Positions 1 through 7,505 of a DNA stretch of 36,256 nucleotides are shown piece after piece; the stretch's first letter is position 1; each line of letters opens with the position of its first letter. The notes below the pieces were generated by a model, which made no database searches, was not told where the DNA came from, and was given only the letters and a program-made list of their open reading frames with translations. This DNA is from a virus: positions 1-36,256 of IMG/VR virus record IMGVR_UViG_3300042289_001789; one strand, given 5' to 3'. The position numbers and the translations under genes were made by a program.

Positions 1-572
1 ATGATTTTTATGAAAACCCAATGGAGGTCAGAGATTTTGCGCTTAAACAAGAATTCAAAGTTCGTGGAAACTACCCTGGTCAAAGAACCAAGTCGTTTCT
101 CAATCCTGCTTTGAAAAAAAGATTAAGAGACATTCTATACCCCTTTGCTGGTGAAATCACATATTGGGGTAGTGATGACCCAGAAAATAATTATACAGGT
201 TCTTTTCAATACACAGTCGCCGCTGATAGGTCTTGGATACATGCCGATTCTACAACGGATTGGGCCGCGGTTCTTTATCTAACACCCGATGCACCATTAA
301 GTTCAGGTACAGGAATTTTCAGACACAAGGCAACAGGATGGATGCATTATGACTATAAAAGAGAAAATGAGCCAGGATATAAAGAGCTAGCACCTCCAGG
401 TTTTGACTGTCAGGATATGACCAAGTGGGACTTGGTTGACAGAATTGGAAATGTATTCAATAGAATGATTATGTATCGTGCCGACAATTACCACGTATCA
501 CTAGATTATTTCGGAAGAGATATGTTTGACGGAAGACTATTCCAAGTGTTTTTCTTCAACACTGAACGTTAG
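1..572 (+). CDS. DUF6445-type 2OG-Fe(II) oxygenase-like protein (5' partial)
   Basis: The frame is open from base 3 and reads DFYENPMEVRDFAL before the first ATG at 21. That is the usual opening of this family (a D-x-F-Y..P..VR pattern), so the true start lies upstream of the window. Counting from the ATG at 21, a metal-binding pair H74-x-D76 sits in WIHADS, followed by the hydrophobic strand AAVLYLTPDAP, the SGTGIFRHK turn, and a distal His158 before a G-R pair at 171-172. These are the facial-triad features of the double-stranded beta-helix oxygenases. Known members act as Fe(II)/2-oxoglutarate hydroxylases; the substrate here is unknown. Phages often carry such oxygenases, and a second one lies at 1023-1619. 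The stop overlaps the stop of the convergent gene at 569 by 4 nt. Confidence 0.8.
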   Translation, partial: DFYENPMEVRDFALKQEFKVRGNYPGQRTKSFLNPALKKRLRDILYPFAGEITYWGSDDPENNYTGSFQYTVAADRSWIHADSTTDWAAVLYLTPDAPLSSGTGIFRHKATGWMHYDYKRENEPGYKELAPPGFDCQDMTKWDLVDRIGNVFNRMIMYRADNYHVSLDYFGRDMFDGRLFQVFFFNTER

Positions 573-1042
573 TCAAAATGTGAATTCAAAATGAATTTTG
601 GATTGAGTTCCATTATCAATTCTATCAAATAATCAGAGCAGTAACATTTCTGAGGTGAAGAACCAACCATCATAAAACGATTGAATGTAATGAATAATGG
701 TGAAAATTTCTGTTCTTTGGTTATGTAAAACTTATCATTGAAATTTCTTTGATACAAGAAATTTTCTTTGAAACCTAAATCGAGTAAAAAATCCATGCTT
801 TCCTCTGTGTAGGATTCAAAGTAAGGAATATCTATGGAGTTGAAGATGTATTTTATTGTATGGGTGATTTGACTCAATCCTCCTGTGTAATTATCGAAAT
901 AGGAACATAATTCATGTTGACCAGCACATTGATTTTTTTTTAAGAAATGCCAAATGAAAAATTCATTTTCTCTAGCAACTCTATGGAAGTCTTTTATTGT
1001 AATAACTTCTCTCGGAACTTTATTATCTGAAATTTGCACCAC
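569..1042 (-). CDS. Hypothetical protein, 157 aa
   Basis: I do not recognise this protein. It starts at a GTG (1042) inside the last 20 nt of the upstream oxygenase gene on the same strand, which points to translational coupling. It ends by sharing 4 nt with the convergent gene at its 3' end. The sequence is mixed alpha/beta and rich in Phe, Tyr and Asn, with several scattered Cys residues (NQCAGQHELCSYF near residues 37-48 and QKCYCSDY near 131-138). The segment KFYITKEQKFSPLFITFNRF could be a beta-strand pair. No signal peptide or membrane segment is visible. Its position downstream of the oxygenase suggests a joint role, but that is inference. Confidence 0.6.
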   Translation of the reverse strand: MVQISDNKVPREVITIKDFHRVARENEFFIWHFLKKNQCAGQHELCSYFDNYTGGLSQITHTIKYIFNSIDIPYFESYTEESMDFLLDLGFKENFLYQRNFNDKFYITKEQKFSPLFITFNRFMMVGSSPQKCYCSDYLIELIMELNPKFILNSHFD

Positions 1043-1619
1043 AAAACCAATTTACTAAAGATTTCCTAACACCACCATTCAATGGGGTAACTCGGTGAAG
1101 AAGAAACGATGGAAAAAAACAAAGGGTTCCTAAACCTTTTGGAACTGTCAAAATATTTCCTCCTGGGTTCATTTGTAAATCACCACCTTCATACTCACCT
1201 GGGTCAGAAAGTTGTAGAACACAAGATATTTTTCTGTTTGAAATACCCGGACCTAAATCAGCGTGCCAGTCATAGTGACCACCATCTCCGTAATAAACAG
1301 TGTATTGAAAACCGTCCTGATATCCCCATATATCAAAGTTCCACATATTTTTATTTGCAATCTTACAAAGGTCTGCCATTTTTTCAAATAACCACCTTGT
1401 ATCATCGTTATCTCCTATCCACGCAATCTCACTCTTTCTGTAATCTGAAACGTGTTCATCATAGTCGGCAACAGTAGTGCCAGACATTTTGGGTAATGCA
1501 TCACCTAATCTTCTTATTTCTATCAGTTCATCTTTTGTGAAAGCGTCTGTAAAATAGTAATAATTCAAGTGGTTCATAGTTCCACGATGTTCGTTTAGAA
1601 AATATCTTGATAGTGACAT
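1023..1619 (-). CDS. 2OG-Fe(II) oxygenase (prolyl-4-hydroxylase-like)
   Basis: Fe(II)/2-oxoglutarate-dependent dioxygenase of the P4Hc/PiuC type. Visible catalytic features are H119-x-D121 in YDWHADLG, the strand KISCVLQLSDPGEYEGGDL (EGG motif near 144), distal H175 in FLLHRVTP, and the 2-oxoglutarate-binding basic residue R185 or K186 in GGVRKSLV. The length (198 aa) suits a single oxygenase domain. The annotated ATG is at 1619; an internal ATG at 1577 (MNHLNYYYF) starts just before the conserved N-terminal strand and is a credible alternative. Similar enzymes are common in T4-like and marine phages, where substrates are mostly unknown. The following gene overlaps this one by 20 nt. Confidence 0.85.
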   Translation of the reverse strand: MSLSRYFLNEHRGTMNHLNYYYFTDAFTKDELIEIRRLGDALPKMSGTTVADYDEHVSDYRKSEIAWIGDNDDTRWLFEKMADLCKIANKNMWNFDIWGYQDGFQYTVYYGDGGHYDWHADLGPGISNRKISCVLQLSDPGEYEGGDLQMNPGGNILTVPKGLGTLCFFPSFLLHRVTPLNGGVRKSLVNWFCGANFR

Positions 1620-1674
1620 TTGAAAAAATTTTTATATCTTAATTATAAGAAAAAAGAAACTGATTTCAACAAAT

Positions 1675-2811
1675 ATGATTAGTCAACTAAAAAAAAATAA
1701 AATTGTTGAGGTAATCAATCTCACTGAAGATTTGGAAATACTCAAACATCATCTAAAAAATGTTTATAAAGACCTTTATCACATAATCATAACAACACCA
1801 AATAGTTTTTCAGAAATTAATAGATTAAAAAAAATTTGCTCTGAATGGATAGATAAAATTACGATTATTGAAACGGACAATAACGACACTTGGCTATCAG
1901 TAAACTCCCAAAGTTTATTTGATATTTTTTCTGAGTTATTATTGGATTTTGAAGATATAATTTGTTTTTCCGAAGCATCAGAAGTCCCAGATTTTCGAAT
2001 TTTTGAAAAGGTTTCTGAACACTTAAAGTTTGAACCTGTTATTTTAAGAATGACAGATTTTGTTTTTAACACCAAAATTTATTGTAAAAATAGACACATG
2101 GGTAGTATTTGTGTTTCATATTCAAATTTACTTAAAAACAATAATCTTGTTACAGAAATTCGTCAGGTCAAGAAAAATATAATTGGAGATAGTTTTTATG
2201 TTGTTGATAATGGAAACAATTTTAGTTTTTTCTTAGAAAAATCCAAAATTTTAGATTACTTCCACACAAAAAACTTAGATGTTGATGAAAATGAATTTGA
2301 TAATTGTATCTCAAATAACTTCCACCCCAATTTCTTCGAAAATAAGAAAAAAAGTTATTTCACAGATTATGAAGGAGATATATCTTTCGACGTCTCAAAT
2401 CTCAAAGAATTCTTTTTTCATGAAAATACTGAAAAAAAGATTTTAATTATTTTGAACGTATATCAAAAAAAAGTACTTAGTGAGTGGTGCGAACCATATC
2501 AAAGAGTTTTAAATTTCAATTTTACTGAAGATTATAGATTTTCAGAATTGTCTTTGGAAAATAACTTGGAGACCTACAATATTTTTTTACCAAAGTACCA
2601 ACTTTATCAACGGAATAATTTGGAGGACTTTTGGATTACATATAAAGTGAATGAACTCAAAAGATTATTGAAAAACTCAAATTTAATGAATAATCGACTT
2701 GTAGATTTGATTGTTTTCAAAGATGATATTGAATCCGAATCAAAAATGACATTTTCTTTTGAAGAATTGAAAAAATTTTCTTTTGAGAACGTTTTTACTG
2801 AAATCTTTTGA
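1675..2811 (+). CDS. Possible GT17-like glycosyltransferase, 378 aa
   Basis: Not recognised with certainty. The N-terminal half reads like a nucleotide-sugar transferase: an early beta strand and helix (YHIIITTPNSF), then TWLSVNSQSLFD, then DFEDIICFSEASEVPDFRIF (residues about 92-111). In family GT17 the corresponding place reads like DDIIIISDVDEIP, an acidic D-x-D that binds the metal-nucleotide. Here the first Asp pair is replaced by S-E-A-S-E, so if it is a GT17 relative the metal site is altered. The C-terminal half is charged, rich in Asn, Phe and Lys, and unlike anything I know. No signal peptide is visible. The gene is very AT-rich even for this window. Its 3' end overlaps the next convergent gene by 17 nt. 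Confidence 0.6.
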   Translation: MISQLKKNKIVEVINLTEDLEILKHHLKNVYKDLYHIIITTPNSFSEINRLKKICSEWIDKITIIETDNNDTWLSVNSQSLFDIFSELLLDFEDIICFSEASEVPDFRIFEKVSEHLKFEPVILRMTDFVFNTKIYCKNRHMGSICVSYSNLLKNNNLVTEIRQVKKNIIGDSFYVVDNGNNFSFFLEKSKILDYFHTKNLDVDENEFDNCISNNFHPNFFENKKKSYFTDYEGDISFDVSNLKEFFFHENTEKKILIILNVYQKKVLSEWCEPYQRVLNFNFTEDYRFSELSLENNLETYNIFLPKYQLYQRNNLEDFWITYKVNELKRLLKNSNLMNNRLVDLIVFKDDIESESKMTFSFEELKKFSFENVFTEIF

Positions 2812-4297
2812 ACCTCTCGAACATTTCAAGAATTTTACCTTGCTGTTTTTCTAGCTTTTCTTTCACATCTTCATTCAAGTGTGCAAATTCATCTTCACCT
2901 GTATGTGCGGTTATTTCTTCCCAAGACTTGTCTTCAGGATTGAACTTTGTAAGGTCTAAATTAAGTTCGTTAGGTTCCAAATCTTCCTCCCAATAAACAT
3001 CTTCATCTTCTGACTCATAACCTTCTTCACTTAATTGTTCTCCACCCCAGCTATGAGTTTGGTATGGACCTGCTTTACCAGGACCCGTGCTAACGAACGC
3101 GTATGGTTTTTCTGCCGCCCCATATATTCCTTGTACACCAGAAACATCTTGTTCATCTACTTCTTCAGTCCATGCTGATTCCATTTTTTCCCAACATTCT
3201 TCACACTCACCCTCTTCGTTCATCGGATACGCATCTCCTCCATTATCAGGTCCACCTGACATGAAGTCATAAGCTTTCCAAGACTGTTTTTCATCCAAAT
3301 CCATATCATCTGCTGGTTCTGTGTAAGTATCCTCAATTGGACCATCCGTTTCAAAATCAAAAGCTGGGTCAATATCGGCCTCAAAATCTGGAGAATTTCC
3401 ACCGCCAGTGTAACTGCCTTCATTCACATCTTTTTGTCTTAGAGTTCCACCATCCCCGACAGGTCCATTGGATTTAAAATCATAAGGAGGTTCAATTTCG
3501 TTGTAATGTTTTCCATATGACAAAGGAGCATTTGATGTTGCAGTTTCCTCGTTTTTTATATCTTTCATATGGTGCATTTTTTCAAAAGTACCGTAATCAT
3601 TTCCACCACCTTCTACATAATCGAAATCGTCTGATGGATTTAAATCTTCCTGATGATAAATGTCAGATAATTTGCCTGTTTTATATTCCTTGATGTCCAG
3701 TTTTTTTAACATGGATTTATCCAAATAGAAATCGAGTTCTTGGGCTTTCCTCTTAAAAGCATTAATTATTCTATCTTTATAAACGTCTAAAAGGTCATCA
3801 TTAGTGTCCAAAATATTTTCGAACATTTTCAAAGTACTTTTGAGTTGCTCTTCGTTTTTTGAACCTTTGATTGATGATATAATTTTATCAACCGCTTCCG
3901 CCGTGTAAGGTTTTTTAGAGTCTTTTTGTTTACCATAGACAAATTCCTTAGCTTTCTTAACCCCTTTTTTTATAACCTTTTCTATATCAACTTTTTCGTT
4001 CATTTGTCCACCCCAACCACATTCAGAACATTCACCTTCATTCATCGTTCCTCCACATTGTTCACAAGTATCCATAACATGTGACTCATTGATTCTATAA
4101 TCAGTATAAGGTTTTACAGTACCATCATTTGTGATAGTTGCACCCAACTTATCTTTTGCAAAGTCTTGAACATAAAGGGGTTGTGTGTTATTAACTTTTG
4201 GTTGCATTGTTTGGTAACCATTATAAACCTCTTTGTGTTTGGATAAGATATTTTCTTTCTCCTCATTTGACATTTGTCCTAAACTCCAATACTGCAT
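2795..4297 (-). CDS. Acidic repeat protein with zinc ribbon, probable head-associated protein
   Basis: A 500-aa, strongly acidic protein. The N-terminus (SNEEKENILSKHKEVYNGY) looks like the charged helical leaders on other probable virion proteins here. Residues about 78-93 hold a zinc-ribbon pattern, CEQCGG then CSECGW. The C-terminal half carries four copies of a Y/F-x-F-x-S/T-x-G-P motif (YDFKSNGP, FDFETDGP, YDFMSGGP, YAFVSTGP), each in an acidic, Gly-rich linker. It is studded with x-N-E followed by G, K or E (for example TMNEGE, QMNEKV, DVNEGS, PMNEEG), resembling sites of T4-type prohead proteases (I/L-x-E before A/G). A TATTTATA element lies 13 nt before the start. Role as a scaffold or internal head protein is inference; family not recognised. 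Confidence 0.75.
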   Translation of the reverse strand: MQYWSLGQMSNEEKENILSKHKEVYNGYQTMQPKVNNTQPLYVQDFAKDKLGATITNDGTVKPYTDYRINESHVMDTCEQCGGTMNEGECSECGWGGQMNEKVDIEKVIKKGVKKAKEFVYGKQKDSKKPYTAEAVDKIISSIKGSKNEEQLKSTLKMFENILDTNDDLLDVYKDRIINAFKRKAQELDFYLDKSMLKKLDIKEYKTGKLSDIYHQEDLNPSDDFDYVEGGGNDYGTFEKMHHMKDIKNEETATSNAPLSYGKHYNEIEPPYDFKSNGPVGDGGTLRQKDVNEGSYTGGGNSPDFEADIDPAFDFETDGPIEDTYTEPADDMDLDEKQSWKAYDFMSGGPDNGGDAYPMNEEGECEECWEKMESAWTEEVDEQDVSGVQGIYGAAEKPYAFVSTGPGKAGPYQTHSWGGEQLSEEGYESEDEDVYWEEDLEPNELNLDLTKFNPEDKSWEEITAHTGEDEFAHLNEDVKEKLEKQQGKILEMFERFKRFQ

Positions 4298-4310
4298 AGT
4301 AATTTTTCTT

Positions 4311-4318
4311 TATAAATA
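4311..4318 (-). promoter_or_regulatory. TATTTATA late-type element
   Basis: On the minus strand this reads CTATTTATAAAG, 13 nt before the ATG at 4297. It belongs to the TATTTAT set found upstream of many probable virion genes in this window. Confidence 0.5.
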
Positions 4319-4375
4319 GTTTAATTTTTACATTTGAGTTGACTTTGGCGTTTTAAAACGATAGAATTAATTAGA

Positions 4376-4448
4376 CAAGTGAACCTCTCAATTTTTGATA
4401 GTATCTTGGTAATTTACTATTCGCCAAAAATTTTTATGAGTTCACTTG
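4376..4448 (+). other. Three-tier nested hairpin followed by a T run
   Basis: Three inverted-repeat pairs nest perfectly: CAAGTGAAC (4376-4384) with GTTCACTTG (4440-4448), AATTTTTG (4390-4397) with CAAAAATT (4425-4432), and ATAGTA (4398-4403) with TACTAT (4415-4420). The outer stem is followed at once by eight T residues. It lies in the 200-nt gap between the acidic protein gene and the small-gene/thyA operon, on the side of the operon. It could be an unusually large terminator, a small RNA, or a structured leader. Nothing else is obvious in the gap. Confidence 0.55.
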
Positions 4449-4497
4449 TTTTTTTTATGCTCTTTTTTTCTTAAATTTACAATACAAAAACAAACAA

Positions 4498-4713
4498 ATG
4501 CACACACTAGTATTCAACACAACCGAAAAAACAGTTAAGGTACTTGATGGACCTGTTGGTGACTCAAAAATTATTTCCAACTTCGGGTCTGTACCGACCG
4601 TAAAAGTAGATGATAGAGGTTATTATGAAGTTTTACAGGAACTACCTGAAGTTGGTAGATTACCTGTTGCAAGACTTCCAATTGCAAACACCGTAATGTT
4701 TATTGAAAAATGA
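4498..4713 (+). CDS. Hypothetical small protein, 71 aa
   Basis: Not recognised. It starts at an ATG after an A-rich leader (ACAAAAACAAACAA) typical of Bacteroidota translation starts, about 20 nt downstream of a TAAATTTA that weakly resembles the host -7 element. The sequence is beta-rich (HTLVFNTTEKTVKVLDGPVG, YYEVLQEL, RLPIANTVMFIEK). No export signal. It is the first gene of a tightly overlapping four-gene run ending with thymidylate synthase: its stop overlaps the next ATG (ATGA). Small phage genes in front of thyA are common and usually of unknown function. Confidence 0.7.
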   Translation: MHTLVFNTTEKTVKVLDGPVGDSKIISNFGSVPTVKVDDRGYYEVLQELPEVGRLPVARLPIANTVMFIEK

Positions 4714-4922
4714 CAAAAGAAAATTATATCGACCTAATTCGTGAACATAATGTTCATAGTGTCTTATTAAATCAGGAGGGTTTAGTTGATGCCATGCAGA
4801 AATGTTATGAAAAGGGAAAATATGATGGTCAAGACGAGCTTCTCGAATGGTTATCCAAAATGGATTACCTTTCTGACAACATAAACTATATGATTCAAGA
4901 ATGGAAAAATCAAAAAAAATGA
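4710..4922 (+). CDS. Hypothetical small protein, 70 aa
   Basis: Not recognised. The ATG at 4710 overlaps the upstream stop by 4 nt (ATGA), indicating translational coupling. The product is mostly helical and charged (MTKENYIDLIREHNVHSVLL, YEKGKYDGQDELLEWLSKM). No membrane segment, signal peptide or metal-binding motif is visible. It lies in the operon that ends with thymidylate synthase. Confidence 0.7.
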   Translation: MTKENYIDLIREHNVHSVLLNQEGLVDAMQKCYEKGKYDGQDELLEWLSKMDYLSDNINYMIQEWKNQKK

Positions 4923-5104
4923 CTAACGAAGAAATTGTGGACGAGCTTCTTCATGAAGCAGAAAAATTAAGAGTGAGAGAAGAAGTTTTAGAAAATGCAA
5001 GACGTATTTTGGAACTCAACCCCAAAATGGATAGAGTGGAGGCTTATAGACTTTCGATGGATAACGTTAAACTTCATGCTGGATTAAATTATCAAAGTGA
5101 ATAA
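4919..5104 (+). CDS. Hypothetical helical small protein, 61 aa
   Basis: Not recognised. I prefer the ATG at 4919, which overlaps the upstream stop as ATGA like the previous junction; an in-frame ATG at 4901 would add six Lys-rich residues. The product is helical and charged (MTNEEIVDELLHEAEKLRVR, ENARRILELNPKMDRVEAYRL) with the look of a three-helix bundle. Its last codons overlap the GTG start of thymidylate synthase by 8 nt, so the two are probably coupled. Confidence 0.7.
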   Translation: MTNEEIVDELLHEAEKLRVREEVLENARRILELNPKMDRVEAYRLSMDNVKLHAGLNYQSE

Positions 5105-6254
5105 TATAGACAAACAATATCGACGACTTCTACAAGATATTATTGACTACGGAGTAGAAAAGACGGACAGAACCGGTACTGGTACAAAGTCTATCTTCGG
5201 TTACACGATTAGACACAATATGAAAGAAGGTTTTCCTCTTCTGACAACAAAAAAAATGGCTTGGAAAACTTTGGTTACCGAATTGTTATGGTTTTTACGT
5301 GGTGATACCAATATCAAATATCTTGTTGATAATGATTGTCATATTTGGGACGGGGACGCTTATAAAAATTATTCTAATCATTTTGTTGGACACGAAGACA
5401 TTCCAACAAAAGAATGGTTCATCAATGAGATAAAAACAAATGATGAATTTGCAAAAAAGTGGGGTGAATTGGGACCTATATATGGTAAACAGTGGAGAAA
5501 ATGGCAGGGTTGGATGGATTTACACGATAACGATAGGCGAGGTTCGATTTGGTATGACCAAATTCAGACATTAATCTATCAATTGAAAACTAATCCTGAT
5601 TCAAGAAGACTAATGGTTTCTGCGTGGAATGTCGCCGAACTTGATGAAATGGTTTTACCTCCATGTCACTACGGATTTCAAGTTTATACAAGAGAGCTAT
5701 CGGTTGAAGAGAGGGTTGCTGAATATGAAAAAAGGGGATATATCAAAAATATCGACCCTTTGGATTACGCACCATCAAGAGCAATTTCTTTAATGTGGAA
5801 TCAACGTTCAGTGGATACATTCTTAGGTTTACCTTTCAATATCGCATCTTACGGACTTTTACTTTCACTAATCGCTAAGGAAGTTAACATGGTCCCTGAC
5901 CAACTAATAGGAAACTTAGGCGACGTTCATCTATATTTGAACCATATTGAACAGGCAAAACAACAAATTGGTCGTGAATTAGGTTATGAAGAAAGATATC
6001 ACATTTGGTTTGCAAACAACTACGAAACAGGTTTTGAATATAATGAATCAGAAAAAGTTGATTTCGATAACCCATATTGGACACCAACACCAAAAACAAC
6101 AAGAGAACCTTACTCTTTACCCAAAATCTCATTGAATTTTGAATATCAATATCAAGAGGGATATAAAATCTTATGGGATAAAATCAATGTCTCACAAATT
6201 GAACTTATCAATTATAAATCACACCCACCAATAAAAGCACCACTGAGTAATTAA
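5097..6254 (+). CDS. thyA: Thymidylate synthase (ThyA type)
   Basis: Methylates dUMP to dTMP using methylene-tetrahydrofolate, supplying thymidine for phage DNA synthesis. The start is a GTG at 5097, the only in-frame start that keeps the conserved N-terminus (QYRRLLQDIIDYG, DRTGTGT, FPLLTTKK). Catalytic Cys190 lies in LPPCHYGFQVY; the dUMP-binding RR pair is in PDSRRLMVSAWN (170-171); the folate/nucleotide segments LPFNIASYGLL and GDVHLYLNHIEQ are intact. At 385 aa it is much longer than the usual 260-320: insertions lie near residues 88-125 and 198-232, and a C-terminal tail extends beyond residue 300. Last gene of the operon, tail-to-tail with the gene ending at 6251 (4-nt overlap, TTAA). 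Confidence 0.97.
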   Translation: MNNIDKQYRRLLQDIIDYGVEKTDRTGTGTKSIFGYTIRHNMKEGFPLLTTKKMAWKTLVTELLWFLRGDTNIKYLVDNDCHIWDGDAYKNYSNHFVGHEDIPTKEWFINEIKTNDEFAKKWGELGPIYGKQWRKWQGWMDLHDNDRRGSIWYDQIQTLIYQLKTNPDSRRLMVSAWNVAELDEMVLPPCHYGFQVYTRELSVEERVAEYEKRGYIKNIDPLDYAPSRAISLMWNQRSVDTFLGLPFNIASYGLLLSLIAKEVNMVPDQLIGNLGDVHLYLNHIEQAKQQIGRELGYEERYHIWFANNYETGFEYNESEKVDFDNPYWTPTPKTTREPYSLPKISLNFEYQYQEGYKILWDKINVSQIELINYKSHPPIKAPLSN

Positions 6255-6853
6255 AAGGTGTTGATATACATAACAAGTATATCTTTTGCAAATTGTCTTG
6301 CTAATTGGTTTAGTTTGTTTTCGTCTTCCAAATCAATGTTTTGTTCCTTTGCAAAACTAACTAATCCTGAAACAAGTTTGTCCCTTGATTGGTCGGCAAT
6401 ATCCAACAACTCCTGAAAATTTTCATCGTCCTCTTTTCCTTCACCATAATATCTTTCAATGTGGTCTTTTCCCGCATAGATAAGAGGTGATGAGCCGTAC
6501 ATATTTGTAATCCCTGATTCTCTTAATTTTAATAAAAACTCTCTGAAAAAGTCCAAATCGAAATGTTTGAATAATGATTTGTTTTTTTTGAATAATTCCA
6601 TCATCGGGTCAAAAGATTTTTCCTCTCGGATTTCTTGTTCGAGTTTTTTCCAAGTGTCTGTATCTGTTAGTAAAGGTAATTTTGAACCATTTTCCCATTC
6701 AACTTTATACAAAAACCCATCCTTCACAAATGGGTCAATACTTTTATTTGTAACAACACCCTTTGTACCAGGCGGCACACTCATTTCACCCTCCATGTGG
6801 TAACAAACAACCTTATCACCAACATTCAATTCAGGATTAAGACCTTTACTCAT
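6251..6853 (-). CDS. Hypothetical protein with SH3/KOW-like N-terminal domain, 200 aa
   Basis: The open frame extends upstream to 7108, but that part lies antisense to the divergent gene at 6885. The real start is the ATG at 6853 (MSKGLNPELNVGDKVVCYHM), 4 nt after a TATTTATT element. Residues 8-60 (VGDKVVCYHMEGE, PPGTKGVVT, FLYKVEWENG) have the spacing of a small SH3-like or KOW barrel. The rest is helical and charged, with ESGITNMYGSSPLIYAGKDH near residues 120-140 and an acidic C-terminus. No export signal. Function unknown; the promoter class suggests late expression, possibly a virion component. Confidence 0.75.
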   Translation of the reverse strand: MSKGLNPELNVGDKVVCYHMEGEMSVPPGTKGVVTNKSIDPFVKDGFLYKVEWENGSKLPLLTDTDTWKKLEQEIREEKSFDPMMELFKKNKSLFKHFDLDFFREFLLKLRESGITNMYGSSPLIYAGKDHIERYYGEGKEDDENFQELLDIADQSRDKLVSGLVSFAKEQNIDLEDENKLNQLARQFAKDILVMYINTF

Positions 6854-6857
6854 ACTA

Positions 6858-6880
6858 AATAAATATACGAGGTATTTATT
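6858..6880. promoter_or_regulatory. Divergent pair of TATTTATT elements
   Basis: The 31-nt gap between the divergent starts at 6853 and 6885 contains TATTTATT on the minus strand (6858-6865) and TATTTATT on the plus strand (6873-6880). Each lies exactly 4 nt from its own ATG, the clearest evidence that the element is oriented and linked to gene starts. Confidence 0.65.
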
Positions 6881-6884
6881 GAAT

Positions 6885-7505
6885 ATGAATTTTTTAATCA
6901 CCGAAGGGCAACTAAAAATTTTGATGAACGAGGGATACAAAAGTTTTTTTGCGGAAAACATGAGAATTCTAAACGCGTTCACCAATAGTTTGATTAATAA
7001 GGTAAAAAGAAAATTTGCATTAAATTTAAAGTTACTTTCAACTTGGGGAACCTCTGTGGGTGGTTTGGTGTTACCTTTGGATGAATATATAAGAACTAAT
7101 GAGTTCAAAGTTGATGAAAATCAGGCAGCTCTCATATTATTAGGTGTTGTATCAATCATATATTTCGACAATAAATCTTTATTTGAAAAGATATATTCCA
7201 AAATAAAAGAAGAAGGATTAGAACAAATTTTTCTGAAAGTTTATACGAAAGGTCTAAAATTAAGAGAAGCTTTCTTAGGTTTTTTAAATTCTCTACAACT
7301 ATCTATTACAAGTATTTCAGAACTAATAAGTTATTCTTTTTTAATTCCAATAATTCTTGATATTCAAAATTTGGTTCGGAGCTCGGGTGATTTTGAAAAG
7401 ACAGCCGAAAACATAACTGAAAGAATTGTAGCTTCAGGATTGGTTTTAGTAAGTGCCGAAATTTTGAATGAAGTACTGCGAAAAATATCAAAGAGAATTA
7501 AATAA
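6885..7505 (+). CDS. Membrane-associated protein with capsid-targeting-like N-terminus
   Basis: Start chosen at the ATG 6885, 4 nt after TATTTATT; an upstream TTG at 6879 is unlikely. The N-terminus MNFLITEGQLKILMNEG matches the I-x-x-E-x-x-x-x-x-L-x-x-E leader found on other genes here, and MNE before G looks like a T4-type prohead protease site. Downstream are hydrophobic stretches (SVGGLVLPLDEYI near 58-70, AALILLGVVSIIYF near 81-94, SELISYSFLIPIILDI near 145-160, VASGLVLVSAEIL near 183-195). A membrane-active protein packaged in the head, for example one used during DNA entry, fits but is unproven. Its 3' end overlaps the next convergent gene by 18 nt. Confidence 0.7.
   Translation: MNFLITEGQLKILMNEGYKSFFAENMRILNAFTNSLINKVKRKFALNLKLLSTWGTSVGGLVLPLDEYIRTNEFKVDENQAALILLGVVSIIYFDNKSLFEKIYSKIKEEGLEQIFLKVYTKGLKLREAFLGFLNSLQLSITSISELISYSFLIPIILDIQNLVRSSGDFEKTAENITERIVASGLVLVSAEILNEVLRKISKRIK

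Noticed and set aside
1109-1477. Plus-strand 122-aa frame opposite the oxygenase
   Set aside because: Shadow of the oxygenase gene with its intact catalytic motifs.
6854-7108. N-terminal 85 residues of the long frame 6251-7108
   Set aside because: It is antisense to the gene at 6885 and crosses the divergent promoter pair; the ATG at 6853 is better.
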